The notes below the pieces were generated by a model. That model made no database searches, was not told the origin of the DNA, and saw nothing but the letters and a program-made list of their open reading frames with translations. Position numbers and translations under genes: made by a program. A stretch of DNA of 20,002 nt from Chthoniobacterales bacterium. GTDB lineage: Bacteria; Verrucomicrobiota; Verrucomicrobiia; Chthoniobacterales; UBA10450. Shown piece after piece: positions 7,023 through 15,130 of the stretch (position 1 is its first letter; each line of letters starts with the position of its first letter). Where the stretch lies: positions 1 through 20,002 of the forward strand of contig JACCTI010000231.1 of assembly GCA_013812515.1 (NCBI GenBank), in the 5' to 3' direction.

Positions 7023-7053
7023 TATATAGCGGCGCAACTTCAGAATTCCACAA
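7023..7053 (-). promoter_or_regulatory. Possible promoter of the five-gene minus-strand operon
   Basis: In the 210-bp divergent spacer (6965-7174), the minus strand has TTGTGG (7053-7048) and TATATA (7028-7023) with a long 19-base spacer, about 60 bases ahead of the first start codon. The TATATA is the only AT-rich hexamer of this kind in the spacer. This is weak evidence. Confidence 0.25.
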
Positions 7054-7174
7054 TTTTTCCGTCCCGGTCCGTTGGTTTTCCGAAGCGAAGTGCCCGCACC
7101 GCAATTGCGCGGCTTGGCGCCCACCCGTGCAGCAGTTGACTCACGAGTCTGAGGGGGTCAGTTCAAGACTGGCG

Positions 7175-8743
7175 ATGAGCGCGCACGTTCTTTTTTGCAG
7201 GGATTCCGTTCGGCGTGAGCCGGGCGGCGACCGCATTAGCCGGATCGAAGGATGGTGTCTCGGAACGTCAACGGTGCAGACGCTTCTTCTTAAGACAGGT
7301 GAAGCGAAGTTCGAAGCCATCGCGCATGGTTTTTCACGCCCGGATGTGCGCGATGAATTCAGTGCCTATCCAAATGCCGTCGCGAGCGGCTTTCGCTTCG
7401 CGGGTGATGTTGAGTCCGCGCCGGGAATTCCCGCAGAAATTTGCGTGCAAATCCGTCCTGCTCCGGCATTGGCGCCGGAGTGGCATGCGCTCCGCGTCAA
7501 TCTTGATACTCCTGACATTCAGACGCTGCCGCTGACGGAGGAGACGCGCCTGAGTAAAGCCGCCGAAAGTCTGGCTGCCCGCGAAGAGATCACGCCCGAA
7601 AACCTGGAGGTGCGCTTCCGCCGGACGTTGCTGACGAAACGCGGACTGACCCTGCGCCTGGACATTATCAACAAGTGCAATCTGCGCTGCGTGATGTGCC
7701 ACTTCAGCGACGACGCAGTGTTCAAGCGCCCCACGCGCCAGTTCACAGCGGAGCAGTTCACGGACTTATTCGATGGTCTCGGTCCGGAAGTAAGCCAGGT
7801 GGCGCTATCCTGCGGGGACGAACCGCTGACTTCGAAGTTTCTGCCTGATATTCTGCGTTACCTGGCGACGAAGCACCCGCATGTGGCGATCGAGTTCTGC
7901 ACGAACGCCATGTTGATGCGGGCGCCGATTCGCGAGCTGATCATCGAAACGGGTGTCGCGCGTTTGTTGTTCTCGATCGACGCCGTCACGAAGCCGCTCC
8001 TCGAGTCAATTCGTGTCGGTTGCCGTTACGAACAGCTGGTCGGCAACATTCTTGCACTTCGCGATCTCAAAGCGCGTCATCAGTCTCGCTTGCCGGAGTT
8101 TGATTTTAACTTCGTGATGATGAACCGGAACATCCACGAAGCTCCCGCGTTCGTGCGAATGGCGAGGGTGCTGGGCGGGGAGTCGATCGATTTTCGGCAC
8201 ATGGTCCCGATCGCTCCCTACTTTGTCGCGGATGATGTACTCGCGCTTCGTCCAGCGAAGTACAATTTCTACCGCAAGAAGATCGTGGAGACCGCAATCG
8301 AGTTGGGGATGGCGTATTATCTGCCCGCCGCCTTCTCCACGGCGGAGCGTTGGAGTTCCGAGGAGACGGCCAACGTCGACCTCGCCGACTTCGAACGAGT
8401 CCTCGCCGATGCGCCAGGAGCAAATGCGGCCTCCATCATTCGTCCGGTCAAACCCGTTCTCCATAGCATGCGTTCTCCAGGATCAGTCGCGGAGGACTTC
8501 GCGACTACATTTTGCAATCGCCCCTTCTCCGAGATCATGGTGCGCGATCAGGAGGACGTGTTGCCATGTGCGTGGCACGGCAAAACGCTCGGTCGCCTGA
8601 GTGAAGGGAAAACACTTTCGGATATCTTTCTCGGGGAAGAATTCGCCGCCCTGCGACGCAACATGTTGAAGCCGGAAGGCGATCCCGATTGCGCGCGTTG
8701 TCCCATCAAGACTTCGCATCTCGCGACCACTGCCGAGGGCTAG
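7175..8743 (+). CDS. Radical SAM/SPASM protein with an N-terminal glycosyltransferase-associated domain
   Basis: The 522-residue protein has three parts. Residues about 20-95 (GWCLGTSTVQTLLLK, then RPDVRDEF and NAVASGFRF) resemble a beta-rich domain I associate with bacterial glycosyltransferases and methyltransferases. Residues from 160 form a radical SAM core with CNLRCVMC (Cys168, Cys172, Cys175) binding the 4Fe-4S cluster that cleaves S-adenosylmethionine. The C-terminal region has Cys447, Cys465, Cys506 and Cys509 (ending DCARCPIK), the pattern of a SPASM auxiliary-cluster domain. SPASM enzymes modify peptides, sugars or cofactors; the substrate here is unknown and no precursor peptide is apparent. 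I chose ATG 7175 because homology starts soon after it. The frame is open to 6992 but that extension looks non-coding. Confidence 0.85.
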   Translation: MSAHVLFCRDSVRREPGGDRISRIEGWCLGTSTVQTLLLKTGEAKFEAIAHGFSRPDVRDEFSAYPNAVASGFRFAGDVESAPGIPAEICVQIRPAPALAPEWHALRVNLDTPDIQTLPLTEETRLSKAAESLAAREEITPENLEVRFRRTLLTKRGLTLRLDIINKCNLRCVMCHFSDDAVFKRPTRQFTAEQFTDLFDGLGPEVSQVALSCGDEPLTSKFLPDILRYLATKHPHVAIEFCTNAMLMRAPIRELIIETGVARLLFSIDAVTKPLLESIRVGCRYEQLVGNILALRDLKARHQSRLPEFDFNFVMMNRNIHEAPAFVRMARVLGGESIDFRHMVPIAPYFVADDVLALRPAKYNFYRKKIVETAIELGMAYYLPAAFSTAERWSSEETANVDLADFERVLADAPGANAASIIRPVKPVLHSMRSPGSVAEDFATTFCNRPFSEIMVRDQEDVLPCAWHGKTLGRLSEGKTLSDIFLGEEFAALRRNMLKPEGDPDCARCPIKTSHLATTAEG

Positions 8744-8892
8744 ATGTGGCGTCTCGGGGTTGGTGCGAGGCGCTCGATGCGGGCAAGCTTTTTGATGTCG
8801 AGATGGAGCAGTTCGCCTGGAAGCGGGCGCTGGTAGCGTACGCTCGGGGCGGGTTCGAGCGGGAACGACAAGCTGGCGGTTGCACGCGACTT
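8744..8892 (-). pseudogene. Fragment of an IS481-family transposase
   Basis: Translating the minus strand gives about 50 codons containing LEPAPSVRYQRPLPGELLHL directly followed by DIKKLARIER. This matches the stretch around the first catalytic Asp of IS481-type DDE transposases (pattern PxxRYER.RPGELxHxDIKKLGR). Everything before and after is missing, and a stop follows shortly. No terminal inverted repeats are visible. The scrap fills the space between the radical SAM stop codon and the asparaginase gene. Confidence 0.72.
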
Positions 8893-8915
8893 CAGCGCAG
8901 ATGAATAGCTAAAAC

Positions 8916-9794
8916 ATGAGGTGGGCCATCATTGTTCACGGCGGCGCGCACACGATAACGGTTGATAAAATCGAGCCGCATAAGGCCGGCTGCTTGCGCG
9001 CGGTGGAAGCCGGCGCGGCATTGCTCGAGAAAGAAGGCTCCGCATTGGAAGCAGTCGAGGCGGCGATCCGCGTTCTGGAAGATGATCCGACGTTCAACGC
9101 GGGCTTCGGCTCGATGTTGAACTCGGAAGGCGAGGTCGAGATGGACGCGGCCATTATGGAAGGAGAGCGTCTCCGTGCCGGCGCGGTCGCGTCCATTCGG
9201 GGCGTGCGCCATCCGATTTCTGTCGCGCGTCACGTGATGGATACCCATCACGTTTTGCTCAGCGCCGAAGGAGCGCGGCGCTTCGCGCAGGAGCGTGGCG
9301 CTGAGCTTTGCGATCCGGCGGAGCTGGTGCACGAAGAGCAGCGGCGCGAATGGGAATCGTCGAAGGAGGTGCGCGGCTCCGACACCGTGGGCTGCGTCGC
9401 GCTCGACCGTTTCGGGAACTTCGCCGCGGGAACTTCCACGGGAGGAATCATGCACAAGATGCCGGGGAGGATCGGCGACTCCCCGCTCATCGGGCTTGGA
9501 CTCTACGCGGACAACTCTGCCGGGGGAGTGTCGTTAACCGGCGACGGCGAATCGATAATGAAACTTGCCCTCGCACATCGCATTACGAACTCGATCTGCA
9601 ACGGCGAAGACGCGGATCGCGCGGCGGAGGAAGCCATCGCGTCGATGGCGCGCCGCGTCGGCGGCGAAGCAGGTTGCATTGTACTGGATCGGCAGGGGCG
9701 CGTCGGCGTAGCGCATAACGCCGAAAATCTGGCGCACGCTTACCGCACATCGGAAATGCGGTGCGCAACTGCGTCGGTGCAGAAGCAGCGCTGA
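8916..9794 (+). CDS. iaaA: Isoaspartyl peptidase / plant-type L-asparaginase
   Basis: The 292-residue protein is a class 2 Ntn-hydrolase. The precursor cleaves itself to expose a Thr that hydrolyses beta-aspartyl dipeptides and L-asparagine. The processing site is GSDTVGCVALD, which makes Thr157 the N-terminal nucleophile of the beta subunit. GTSTGGI (172-178) and GRIGDSPLIG (184-193) supply the substrate-binding residues, and the alpha part has the usual IIVHGGA start and FNAGFGS. Length is normal. The C terminus after AYRTSEM is Gln/Lys-rich rather than the usual hydrophobic end, a small oddity. No ribosome-binding site is evident before the ATG. Upstream is the IS481 scrap, and the gene is convergent with otsAB. 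Confidence 0.95.
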   Translation: MRWAIIVHGGAHTITVDKIEPHKAGCLRAVEAGAALLEKEGSALEAVEAAIRVLEDDPTFNAGFGSMLNSEGEVEMDAAIMEGERLRAGAVASIRGVRHPISVARHVMDTHHVLLSAEGARRFAQERGAELCDPAELVHEEQRREWESSKEVRGSDTVGCVALDRFGNFAAGTSTGGIMHKMPGRIGDSPLIGLGLYADNSAGGVSLTGDGESIMKLALAHRITNSICNGEDADRAAEEAIASMARRVGGEAGCIVLDRQGRVGVAHNAENLAHAYRTSEMRCATASVQKQR

Positions 9795-10087
9795 GGCTGC
9801 AACAGGCAAAGCAGACTGCCCGACAAACTAAGGCCGCATCGCGCATCGCGGTCGGCAGGCCCTGGCCGTTTTCCTCCTCCTCCTCGTCAGTTACTCTGCG
9901 TTCGAGTAGGGACGAGGACGACGACGAGAACGAGGACCAGACGAGGGCGGGCTGCCCACGTTCTCCGGCTATCCGCCAGCAGCGAACTTCAATGGGCCGG
10001 TGGTGTATGCGTAAACTGCAAGATTCTTCAGCGAGGCTCGCCGAAGCAACGGGCTAACAGCCCTACTCCCCAGAACTCGCTCGCGGC
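9795..10087. other. Convergent intergenic region
   Basis: This region lies between the 3' ends of the asparaginase and otsAB genes. It holds an imperfect CTC/GAC-rich inverted repeat (9869-9935), a small hairpin GGGCT-aac-AGCCC (10051-10063) without a T-tract, and a 22-codon plus-strand stretch ending in TAA at 10012-10014 (LPTFSGYPPAANFNGPVVYA). That stretch has gene-like codon use and could be the tail of a lost gene. No intact gene is present. Confidence 0.5.
9869..9935. repeat. Low-complexity imperfect inverted repeat
   Basis: A CTC-rich run (9869-9888, ending CTCGTC) faces a GAC/GAG-rich run (9911-9935, starting GACGAGGACG) across about 22 bases. A transcript from either side could fold here, which might serve the convergent 3' ends. 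Confidence 0.5.
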
Positions 10088-12289
10088 TTACGCTGTCGCG
10101 GAGGCGAACGTTTCCGTTTTCGCCGCGATGGTTTCGAGGAGGAACCTCCGAAACGCCGCCGGATCACGCAGCCGGTATTTCGCGCCCGATGCCTCCAAGC
10201 CGACCTTGATCGAGATGAGATTCGGCGCATCAACCTCGAACATGCTTTCGTCCGTCTTATCATCGCCGGCGCAGAGCACGAGCGCATAGCTGTTTTCGTG
10301 CATCAAACGCCCGATCGCCGCACCTTTCGACACCTGCGCCGAAGTCACTTCCACGATCTTGCGCCCGTGGCGAATCTTGACCGGCTCGTTCGCCAAGATC
10401 GTGCCGAGTTCGTGCGCGAGCTGGTTCGCCTTCCAAGTGCCGAACTCCGGGTCGGTCTTGCGGTGATGCCAGACTAACGAGGTGCGTTTTTCTTCGATGA
10501 AACTGCCCGGGGTGGACTGCTCGTAAAGGCGGAGCAGCTCGCGGATTTCGTCTTTCCACGCGTAGCTGACCCCGTCATCCCATTGTTCCCAATCATCGCT
10601 CCCTCGGCGGCGCACGGCGGCGCCGTGCTCGGCGATCAGGGCAACCTCGCCCATGCCGAACCACGCCTCGAGCTCGTGCGGAGTGCGCCCGCTGATCAGG
10701 GTCACGTCGATATTCTCCTGTGCTTGAAGTTGGTCGAGCAGCGCGCGAATCTCGGCAGTCGGTTTGGCCGCGCGCGGCTCGCGTTCGATCTCGCGCAAGG
10801 TCCCGTCGTAATCCAGAAAGAGCGCAATCCGCTCGCCTTCTGCCAGCGCCGTGCGCAATTGCCTGGCTGCGCTTTCCGCCTTGTCCGACGCGGCACCTCC
10901 ATTCCCTTTTGCGGTCGAGAGCTGTTGAATGAACGACCGTGCCCAGTGCTGCGCATCGAACTTCATGATGCGATCACGCATCGGCTGATTGGAGGCGTGT
11001 TTCTCTTCGTCCGACATCTCGAGTGCCTCCCGCAATTTCTGCGCAACGGCGGTCGTGTCGTACGGATTCACCAGGACGGCGTTCGACAGTTCCTCGGCCG
11101 CACCCGCGAACTCACTCAGCATCAAGACGCCGTCGTGCTCACGCTGACAGGCGATGTATTCCTTTGCTACGAGATTCATGCCGTCGATCAATGGCGTCAC
11201 GAGGCCGACGTCCGCGGTCGCATAGAGCGCGCACAGATCGGTGAAATCAACCGAGCCGTGGATGAACCGGATCGGACTGCTGTTGAGCGTGGCGTATTTG
11301 CCGTTGATGCGGCCGACCTGCGACTCGGTTTCTTCCCGCAGCGCTGCGTATTCCTCCACCTTCTCGCGCGAAGGCACGCTGACGAAGATGAATTTGATCG
11401 AGTCGCGGTCTTCCAGCTTTTCGAGGAAATGCTCGATTGCGTCGAGCCGGTGCAGGATGCCTTTGGTGTAATCCATTCGCTCGACGGAGAGGACAACTCG
11501 CTTACCCGCGTTCGCGGCTCGAAACTCTTTGCATCTGTGGGCGAACTGAGGTGTATCCAGCGTCTGGTCGAACTTCTTTGCGTTGATCCCGATCGGGAAA
11601 ATACCCAGCGCGCAGGTGTGTCCGTCTTCGTTGCAAATCCGTGTGATCTCTGATTGGAGCCCGAGCAGACGGAGCACTGTGCTGCGGAAATGCCGCATGT
11701 AACCGGAGGTGTGAAAACCGATCAGATCCGCACCGAGCATGCCGGCGACCAGCTCGCCGCGGTTCGGATGACAACGGAACGTCTCAAAGGACGGGAAGGG
11801 CGTGTGCAGAAAGAAGCCGATCTTCAGCTCTGACATGCGCTCGTTCAGCATCTGCGGCACGAGCATGAGTTGGTAATCGTGCACCCAGACGAGGTCGCCG
11901 GGGTTCGCCATCTCCAGCACCTTGTCCGCGAAGCGCTGGTTCACCTCGCGGTAGCAATCCCACCAGGCGGGATCGTAGCGCATGTAGTTCGGCATGTAGT
12001 GGAGCAGCGGCCAGACACTGGAATTTGAAAACCCTTCGTAATGCCCCGCGACTTCCTCTTCGCTCAGGAAAACCGCTGTGCAGCCGTGTTCTTTCTCAAG
12101 CACGCGTTCGATTTCCTTTTGCCGTGCACCCTCCTCTACCACTCCTCCTGGCCAGCCAATCCACTTCAGCTCGTATTCTTCTGCGGACAACCCTTCGAGC
12201 GCGGCGACCAGACCACCAGAGGATTTCGTAATCGTTTCTCCGACCGTAACGGGTAGACGGTTGGAGAGGTTGATGAGGGTGGTGGGCAT
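10088..12289 (-). CDS. otsAB: Fused trehalose-6-phosphate synthase / trehalose-6-phosphate phosphatase
   Basis: The 733-residue protein makes trehalose in two steps: UDP-glucose plus glucose-6-phosphate to trehalose-6-phosphate, then dephosphorylation. The GT20 synthase part (1 to about 465) starts LINLSNRLPVTV with SSGGLVAALE. It contains WVHDYQLMLVPQML, FFLHTPFPS, GFHTSGYMRHF, VERMDYTKGI and DGMNLVAKEY. The phosphatase part has the HAD nucleophile motif LDYDGTL near 491-495, LISGRTP, AEHGA and the metal motif GDDKTDE near 675. Both halves look intact. The ATG at 12289 (MPTTLINLSN) fits the family; the frame is open to 12505 but the extra 72 codons show no homology. Trehalose usually protects against desiccation and osmotic stress. 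The 220 bp upstream of the start hold no gene and should carry its promoter. Confidence 0.96.
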   Translation of the reverse strand: MPTTLINLSNRLPVTVGETITKSSGGLVAALEGLSAEEYELKWIGWPGGVVEEGARQKEIERVLEKEHGCTAVFLSEEEVAGHYEGFSNSSVWPLLHYMPNYMRYDPAWWDCYREVNQRFADKVLEMANPGDLVWVHDYQLMLVPQMLNERMSELKIGFFLHTPFPSFETFRCHPNRGELVAGMLGADLIGFHTSGYMRHFRSTVLRLLGLQSEITRICNEDGHTCALGIFPIGINAKKFDQTLDTPQFAHRCKEFRAANAGKRVVLSVERMDYTKGILHRLDAIEHFLEKLEDRDSIKFIFVSVPSREKVEEYAALREETESQVGRINGKYATLNSSPIRFIHGSVDFTDLCALYATADVGLVTPLIDGMNLVAKEYIACQREHDGVLMLSEFAGAAEELSNAVLVNPYDTTAVAQKLREALEMSDEEKHASNQPMRDRIMKFDAQHWARSFIQQLSTAKGNGGAASDKAESAARQLRTALAEGERIALFLDYDGTLREIEREPRAAKPTAEIRALLDQLQAQENIDVTLISGRTPHELEAWFGMGEVALIAEHGAAVRRRGSDDWEQWDDGVSYAWKDEIRELLRLYEQSTPGSFIEEKRTSLVWHHRKTDPEFGTWKANQLAHELGTILANEPVKIRHGRKIVEVTSAQVSKGAAIGRLMHENSYALVLCAGDDKTDESMFEVDAPNLISIKVGLEASGAKYRLRDPAAFRRFLLETIAAKTETFASATA

Positions 12290-12509
12290 GTTTTGCAGAC
12301 CGTAACGCGCGCGCGGGGCGTTGCTCCGTCCATTGTCGCCGATTCTCTCTTTCGACGCCAATCGCTGTGCGCCAGCGCCGTAGCCATTCCAGGGAGCCGC
12401 CGCGAAGACGCCACTCGATTCAGCGAGGATGGACCTGTGCGGCATCAAATTTGTCGGCCTGACGCCCGAGAATAGCGGCAAGCTCCTTCTCAGCCTCGCG
12501 CTCATCGGG

Positions 12510-12834
12510 CACCATCAGATCAACACCACGAACGCGAAGGATCTGAAGGCGGCGTAAACCTTTTCGCCGGTATCAATCGCGGGCACGAAGCGGCTCCGCT
12601 CGTCGTGGAGGAGACGATGTATGTGGTCACGCCGTTTCCCAATATCCTCTCTGCGTTCCCCCTAAAGAACGGCGGGCAACGAAGTGGAAATATGAGCCGG
12701 AGCCAACCTCACCGCGCAGGGCGTGGCGTGCTGCGACACCGTCAAGCGCGGCTCCCGCGGGAAGATCCTCTTCAAGACGCTCGAAGATCACGCGGTCTGC
12801 GTGGACCCGGCGACGGGGAAGGTGGTACAAGCTG
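12510..12834 (+). pseudogene. Remnant of a PQQ-dependent (XoxF-type) methanol dehydrogenase
   Basis: Plus-strand pieces in shifting frames spell the N-terminal part of a quinoprotein alcohol dehydrogenase. At 12510 HHQINTTNAKDLKAA is followed by a stop where the family has Trp-Thr-Phe. Then come INRGHEAAPLVVEETMYVVT continuing PFPNIL, ATKWKYEPEP, and LTAQGVACCDTVKRG with the signature adjacent Cys-Cys. KILFKTLEDHAVCVDPATGK ends the match. At least one nonsense change, three frameshifts and a short deletion are needed to line this up. The catalytic Asp and lanthanide/calcium ligands lie further downstream and are gone. The relic stops exactly where the convergent TonB-family gene ends. The match is strong; whether it was XoxF, MxaF or an ethanol dehydrogenase is less sure. 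Confidence 0.87.
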
Positions 12835-13713
12835 CTATTCCACGCTCAACTCGAAATTGATTTTCACATCGTAGTGCCCGGCGATTGCCAGGCCCGCGGG
12901 CGGCGGATCGACTCGCGTCACGCGTTTCGCTACTGCCGCGACGGACTCATCCACCACGATGTTTCCGGAAGAACGCGCGATCGTGAAAATGGAGACCCGC
13001 CCATCGCTCTCGATGCGTAATTGCACCAGCGTCGACATCTTGGCACCCGTCGGCAGAGCGGTCTTGGGCTGGACCCATTCGCCGAAGAAACGGTCGTGCA
13101 ACATGCTGCCATACCAGGCCGGCTGCGAGCTGGCTGCCGATCCGCTGGGACGACCGCGCGCGGTGTTGGTTCCGTCCATGCCGACTTCAGCGTTCTGTGT
13201 TGAATCAGAATCTTCCCCCTGTGGTTTGGCCCGCGTGGGATTCGCGGCCAATTTTTTTGATGCCTTCAAGGGCGTCGAAGAGGACCGCGGGGTCGGAGAT
13301 GCTTTTGCCACGACTGTCTTTTTCGGGGTTGGCTTCGGCGTTCCTTTCGAAATCGGTTTCGGTGTGTTCTTCGGCAGAGCGATTGGCGAGGAGCTCGCTT
13401 GGGGGCTCGGTGCAGCGGTCGGCGTGGGCGCCGGCAGCTCCAGTTCGCTTTTCACCGGGGGCACGATCAACTCATCCGGCGGCGCTACGTTCGATGCGGG
13501 GGAATCGGGCGTCGGCTCGGGCGGGTTCTCGGGGGGAACGGCCCCGGGCGTCGAGGTTGCGCTCACGTCTCCCGCGCTCGCATCCATCCACAGGATATCT
13601 GTTGGGACCGGCTTCGTCGCGCTGCCGCTCCAGCGCGCCAATCCCAGCAGCACAACGACGTGCGCAATTCCGATGACCGTGACGTTACGCCAGAAGCTTG
13701 CGTCCCGCGACAT
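12835..13713 (-). CDS. TonB/TolA-family energy transducer
   Basis: The 292-residue protein has a short cytoplasmic N terminus and one membrane anchor (about 10-28, VTVIGIAHVVVLLGLARW). A long Pro/Ser/Thr/Lys-rich spacer (about 50-160, with TPKPTPKK-like repeats) follows, suited to spanning the periplasm. A C-terminal domain (about 200-292) has the TonB_C pattern: VQLRIESDGRV, then SSGNIVVDESVAAVAKRV, DPPPAGL and VKINFEL. Such proteins link the ExbB/ExbD (or TolQ/TolR) proton-driven motor to outer-membrane receptors or to envelope maintenance. It lies 6 bases after exbD and is the last gene of that set. No receptor, tolB or pal gene is nearby, so TonB versus TolA function is unresolved. Confidence 0.88.
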   Translation of the reverse strand: MSRDASFWRNVTVIGIAHVVVLLGLARWSGSATKPVPTDILWMDASAGDVSATSTPGAVPPENPPEPTPDSPASNVAPPDELIVPPVKSELELPAPTPTAAPSPQASSSPIALPKNTPKPISKGTPKPTPKKTVVAKASPTPRSSSTPLKASKKLAANPTRAKPQGEDSDSTQNAEVGMDGTNTARGRPSGSAASSQPAWYGSMLHDRFFGEWVQPKTALPTGAKMSTLVQLRIESDGRVSIFTIARSSGNIVVDESVAAVAKRVTRVDPPPAGLAIAGHYDVKINFELSVE

Positions 13714-13719
13714 TGCTCG

Positions 13720-14136
13720 TTAGGGCGATTCCGCTTTCGTCGCAATCCCTACCTTTGTGATCTGAGCGCGCTGCAGAAGGTCCATTAAGCCGATTAGCTT
13801 CTGCACCGAAAGTTCGCGGTCGGGGCGGATCACGACCGCGACCTCCGGATTGGCAGCCTTCAGGTTCGTCAGACGCTCGGTCAAAGTCGCGGCGTCGACC
13901 GGCTCGTTGTTGAATTTCATCGCCTCGGTTCGATCGATGGAGACGGTCTGCACCTTGGAAGGATCGACCGCGGCATTGGCGGCGCTGCTCGTCGGAATCG
14001 CGAGATTGACGCTGTTTTCAAGCAGTGGGGTCGTGATGATGAAGATGATCAGGAGGACGAACGCGAGATCCAGCAAGGGCGTGATGTTAATCTCGCTCAA
14101 GGTCGAGAGGTTTTGGCGTTGGGAGTAGCGACGCAT
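13720..14136 (-). CDS. exbD: ExbD/TolR-family proton-channel subunit
   Basis: The 138-residue protein has one membrane helix and a periplasmic domain. NITPLLDLAFVLLIIFIITT (about 17-36) holds the conserved proton-carrying Asp23. The periplasmic part ends in the usual VVIRPDRELSVQKLIGLMDL, then ITKVGIATK. Together with ExbB it forms the proton-driven motor that energises TonB. The start has GAGGAG two bases from ATG, a strong but closely spaced ribosome-binding site. It is separated from exbB by 138 bp containing an inverted repeat, unlike the 6-bp gap to the TonB gene. Confidence 0.93.
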   Translation of the reverse strand: MRRYSQRQNLSTLSEINITPLLDLAFVLLIIFIITTPLLENSVNLAIPTSSAANAAVDPSKVQTVSIDRTEAMKFNNEPVDAATLTERLTNLKAANPEVAVVIRPDRELSVQKLIGLMDLLQRAQITKVGIATKAESP

Positions 14137-14166
14137 TGCTCCTCGATCCTCAGGCTCCCGGTTCCC

Positions 14167-14251
14167 TGTTCGACGTTCGATGTTCGGAATTCGACGTAGG
14201 ACGTTTCCGGAATTCCGGGAGCAAACGTCGAACGTTGAACATCGAACATCG
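14167..14251. repeat. Palindromic repeat between exbB and exbD
   Basis: TTCGACGTTCGATGTTCGG (about 14169-14187) faces GTCGAACGTTGAACATCG and its extension (14227-14251), with a perfect 12-bp palindrome CCGGAATTCCGG (14207-14218) inside. The unit is made of reiterated GTTCGA/ATGTTCG words. I associate such repeats with verrucomicrobial intergenic spacers. Folded in the mRNA it could lower exbD/tonB output relative to exbB. Confidence 0.75.
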
Positions 14252-14274
14252 GACGCCGAAAGAGCGACAAGACG

Positions 14275-15039
14275 TCATCGGCGGTATTCCTCCGCCCTCG
14301 CACCATGGTCGACGTATTTGTGCTCGAACTCCGAGGCCAGTTCGGCGGCGAAGTTATCCATCTCCACAATCAGGCTGCGAATGCTCGTGACGAGAAAGTT
14401 GTAACCGAACATCGCCGGGATCGCGACGCAGAGCGACATCACGGTGGTGATGAGCGCTCCGGAAACACCCGGCGCCATCGTGGCAAGGTTGGGCGAACCC
14501 GCGACTGCTACGTCCGTGAAGGTGTCCATCACGCCCCAGACCGTCCCGAGCAAGCCGAGAAAGGGCGAGCCGCTCACGGCGGTGGCGAGCAGGATCATCT
14601 GCGACTCGAGGCCAAGCGCAGTCTCGCCCACCGCGCGTTCCATTGCGGCCGTGACCGCGCCCATTTGCGCGGGCGTAATCTTCTCGGCCGACTCCAATCT
14701 CGCGCGGAAGGTTTCATCCACTTCGGACGAGCCTAACAAGTGAAATGTCATCTCCTGGCAGCCCGCGCGGTAGACATTGTAGAGGGGCGATCCGGGAAAA
14801 CGCGCGTTGCTCTCGAAAAGGCGCAACGGCTGCCGGTCTTTGCGAAAGGCTTTGCGGAATTGCGCAGTCTGTTTCCGCGCAAATTGCACAACGCGCAGCT
14901 TCGTGATCATGACGGACCAGCTGAAGACGGAGCCGATCAGAAGAAAAGTGAGGACAATCTTCCCGGCCACCGTCGCATGCTCGAACGCGAACGTGAGACC
15001 GCCGGCGGCCAGGATTTGCGAGGAGAGAATGAAGCCCAA
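14275..15039 (-). CDS. exbB: ExbB/TolQ/MotA-family proton-channel protein
   Basis: The 254-residue protein has three membrane helices, at about 25-46, 146-170 (LLATAVSGSPFLGLLGTVWG) and 195-218, with a long cytoplasmic loop between the first two. That is ExbB/TolQ topology. FLGLLGTVWGVMDTF is the family signature. In the last helix the sequence is PGVSGALITTVMSLCVAIPA. E. coli ExbB and TolQ have GIAEAL here, so the conserved Glu (Glu176 in ExbB) is replaced by Gly194. It heads the exbB-exbD-tonB set and is preceded by a repeat-containing spacer after lgt. ExbB is the likely name; a TolQ role is not excluded. Confidence 0.92.
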   Translation of the reverse strand: MGFILSSQILAAGGLTFAFEHATVAGKIVLTFLLIGSVFSWSVMITKLRVVQFARKQTAQFRKAFRKDRQPLRLFESNARFPGSPLYNVYRAGCQEMTFHLLGSSEVDETFRARLESAEKITPAQMGAVTAAMERAVGETALGLESQMILLATAVSGSPFLGLLGTVWGVMDTFTDVAVAGSPNLATMAPGVSGALITTVMSLCVAIPAMFGYNFLVTSIRSLIVEMDNFAAELASEFEHKYVDHGARAEEYRR

Positions 15040-15130
15040 CTTACCGGAACGAATAACGGATTACGCCGGAAAGGAAAAGCGAGCAGATGGGCCGGCGCCA
15101 TTACGAGCGTGTCATCCTGCGTTGCGAGAA

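Noticed and set aside
6992..7174. Longer N terminus for the radical SAM protein
   Set aside because: The extra 61 residues show no domain and cover the divergent promoter region; ATG 7175 fits better.
9949..10014. Short plus-strand coding-like tail (FSGYPPAANFNGPVVYA)
   Set aside because: Only 22 codons with no recognisable family; noted in the intergenic entry but not called as a gene remnant.
10583..11653. 356-residue open frame on the plus strand opposite otsAB
   Set aside because: The opposite strand encodes intact GT20 and HAD motifs. The plus-strand translation has no recognisable domain and is a shadow of GC-rich codon bias.
12959..13723. 254-residue Gly-rich frame opposite the TonB-family gene
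   Set aside because: It is a mirror of the Pro/Ser/Thr-rich spacer of the real gene; there is no independent evidence.
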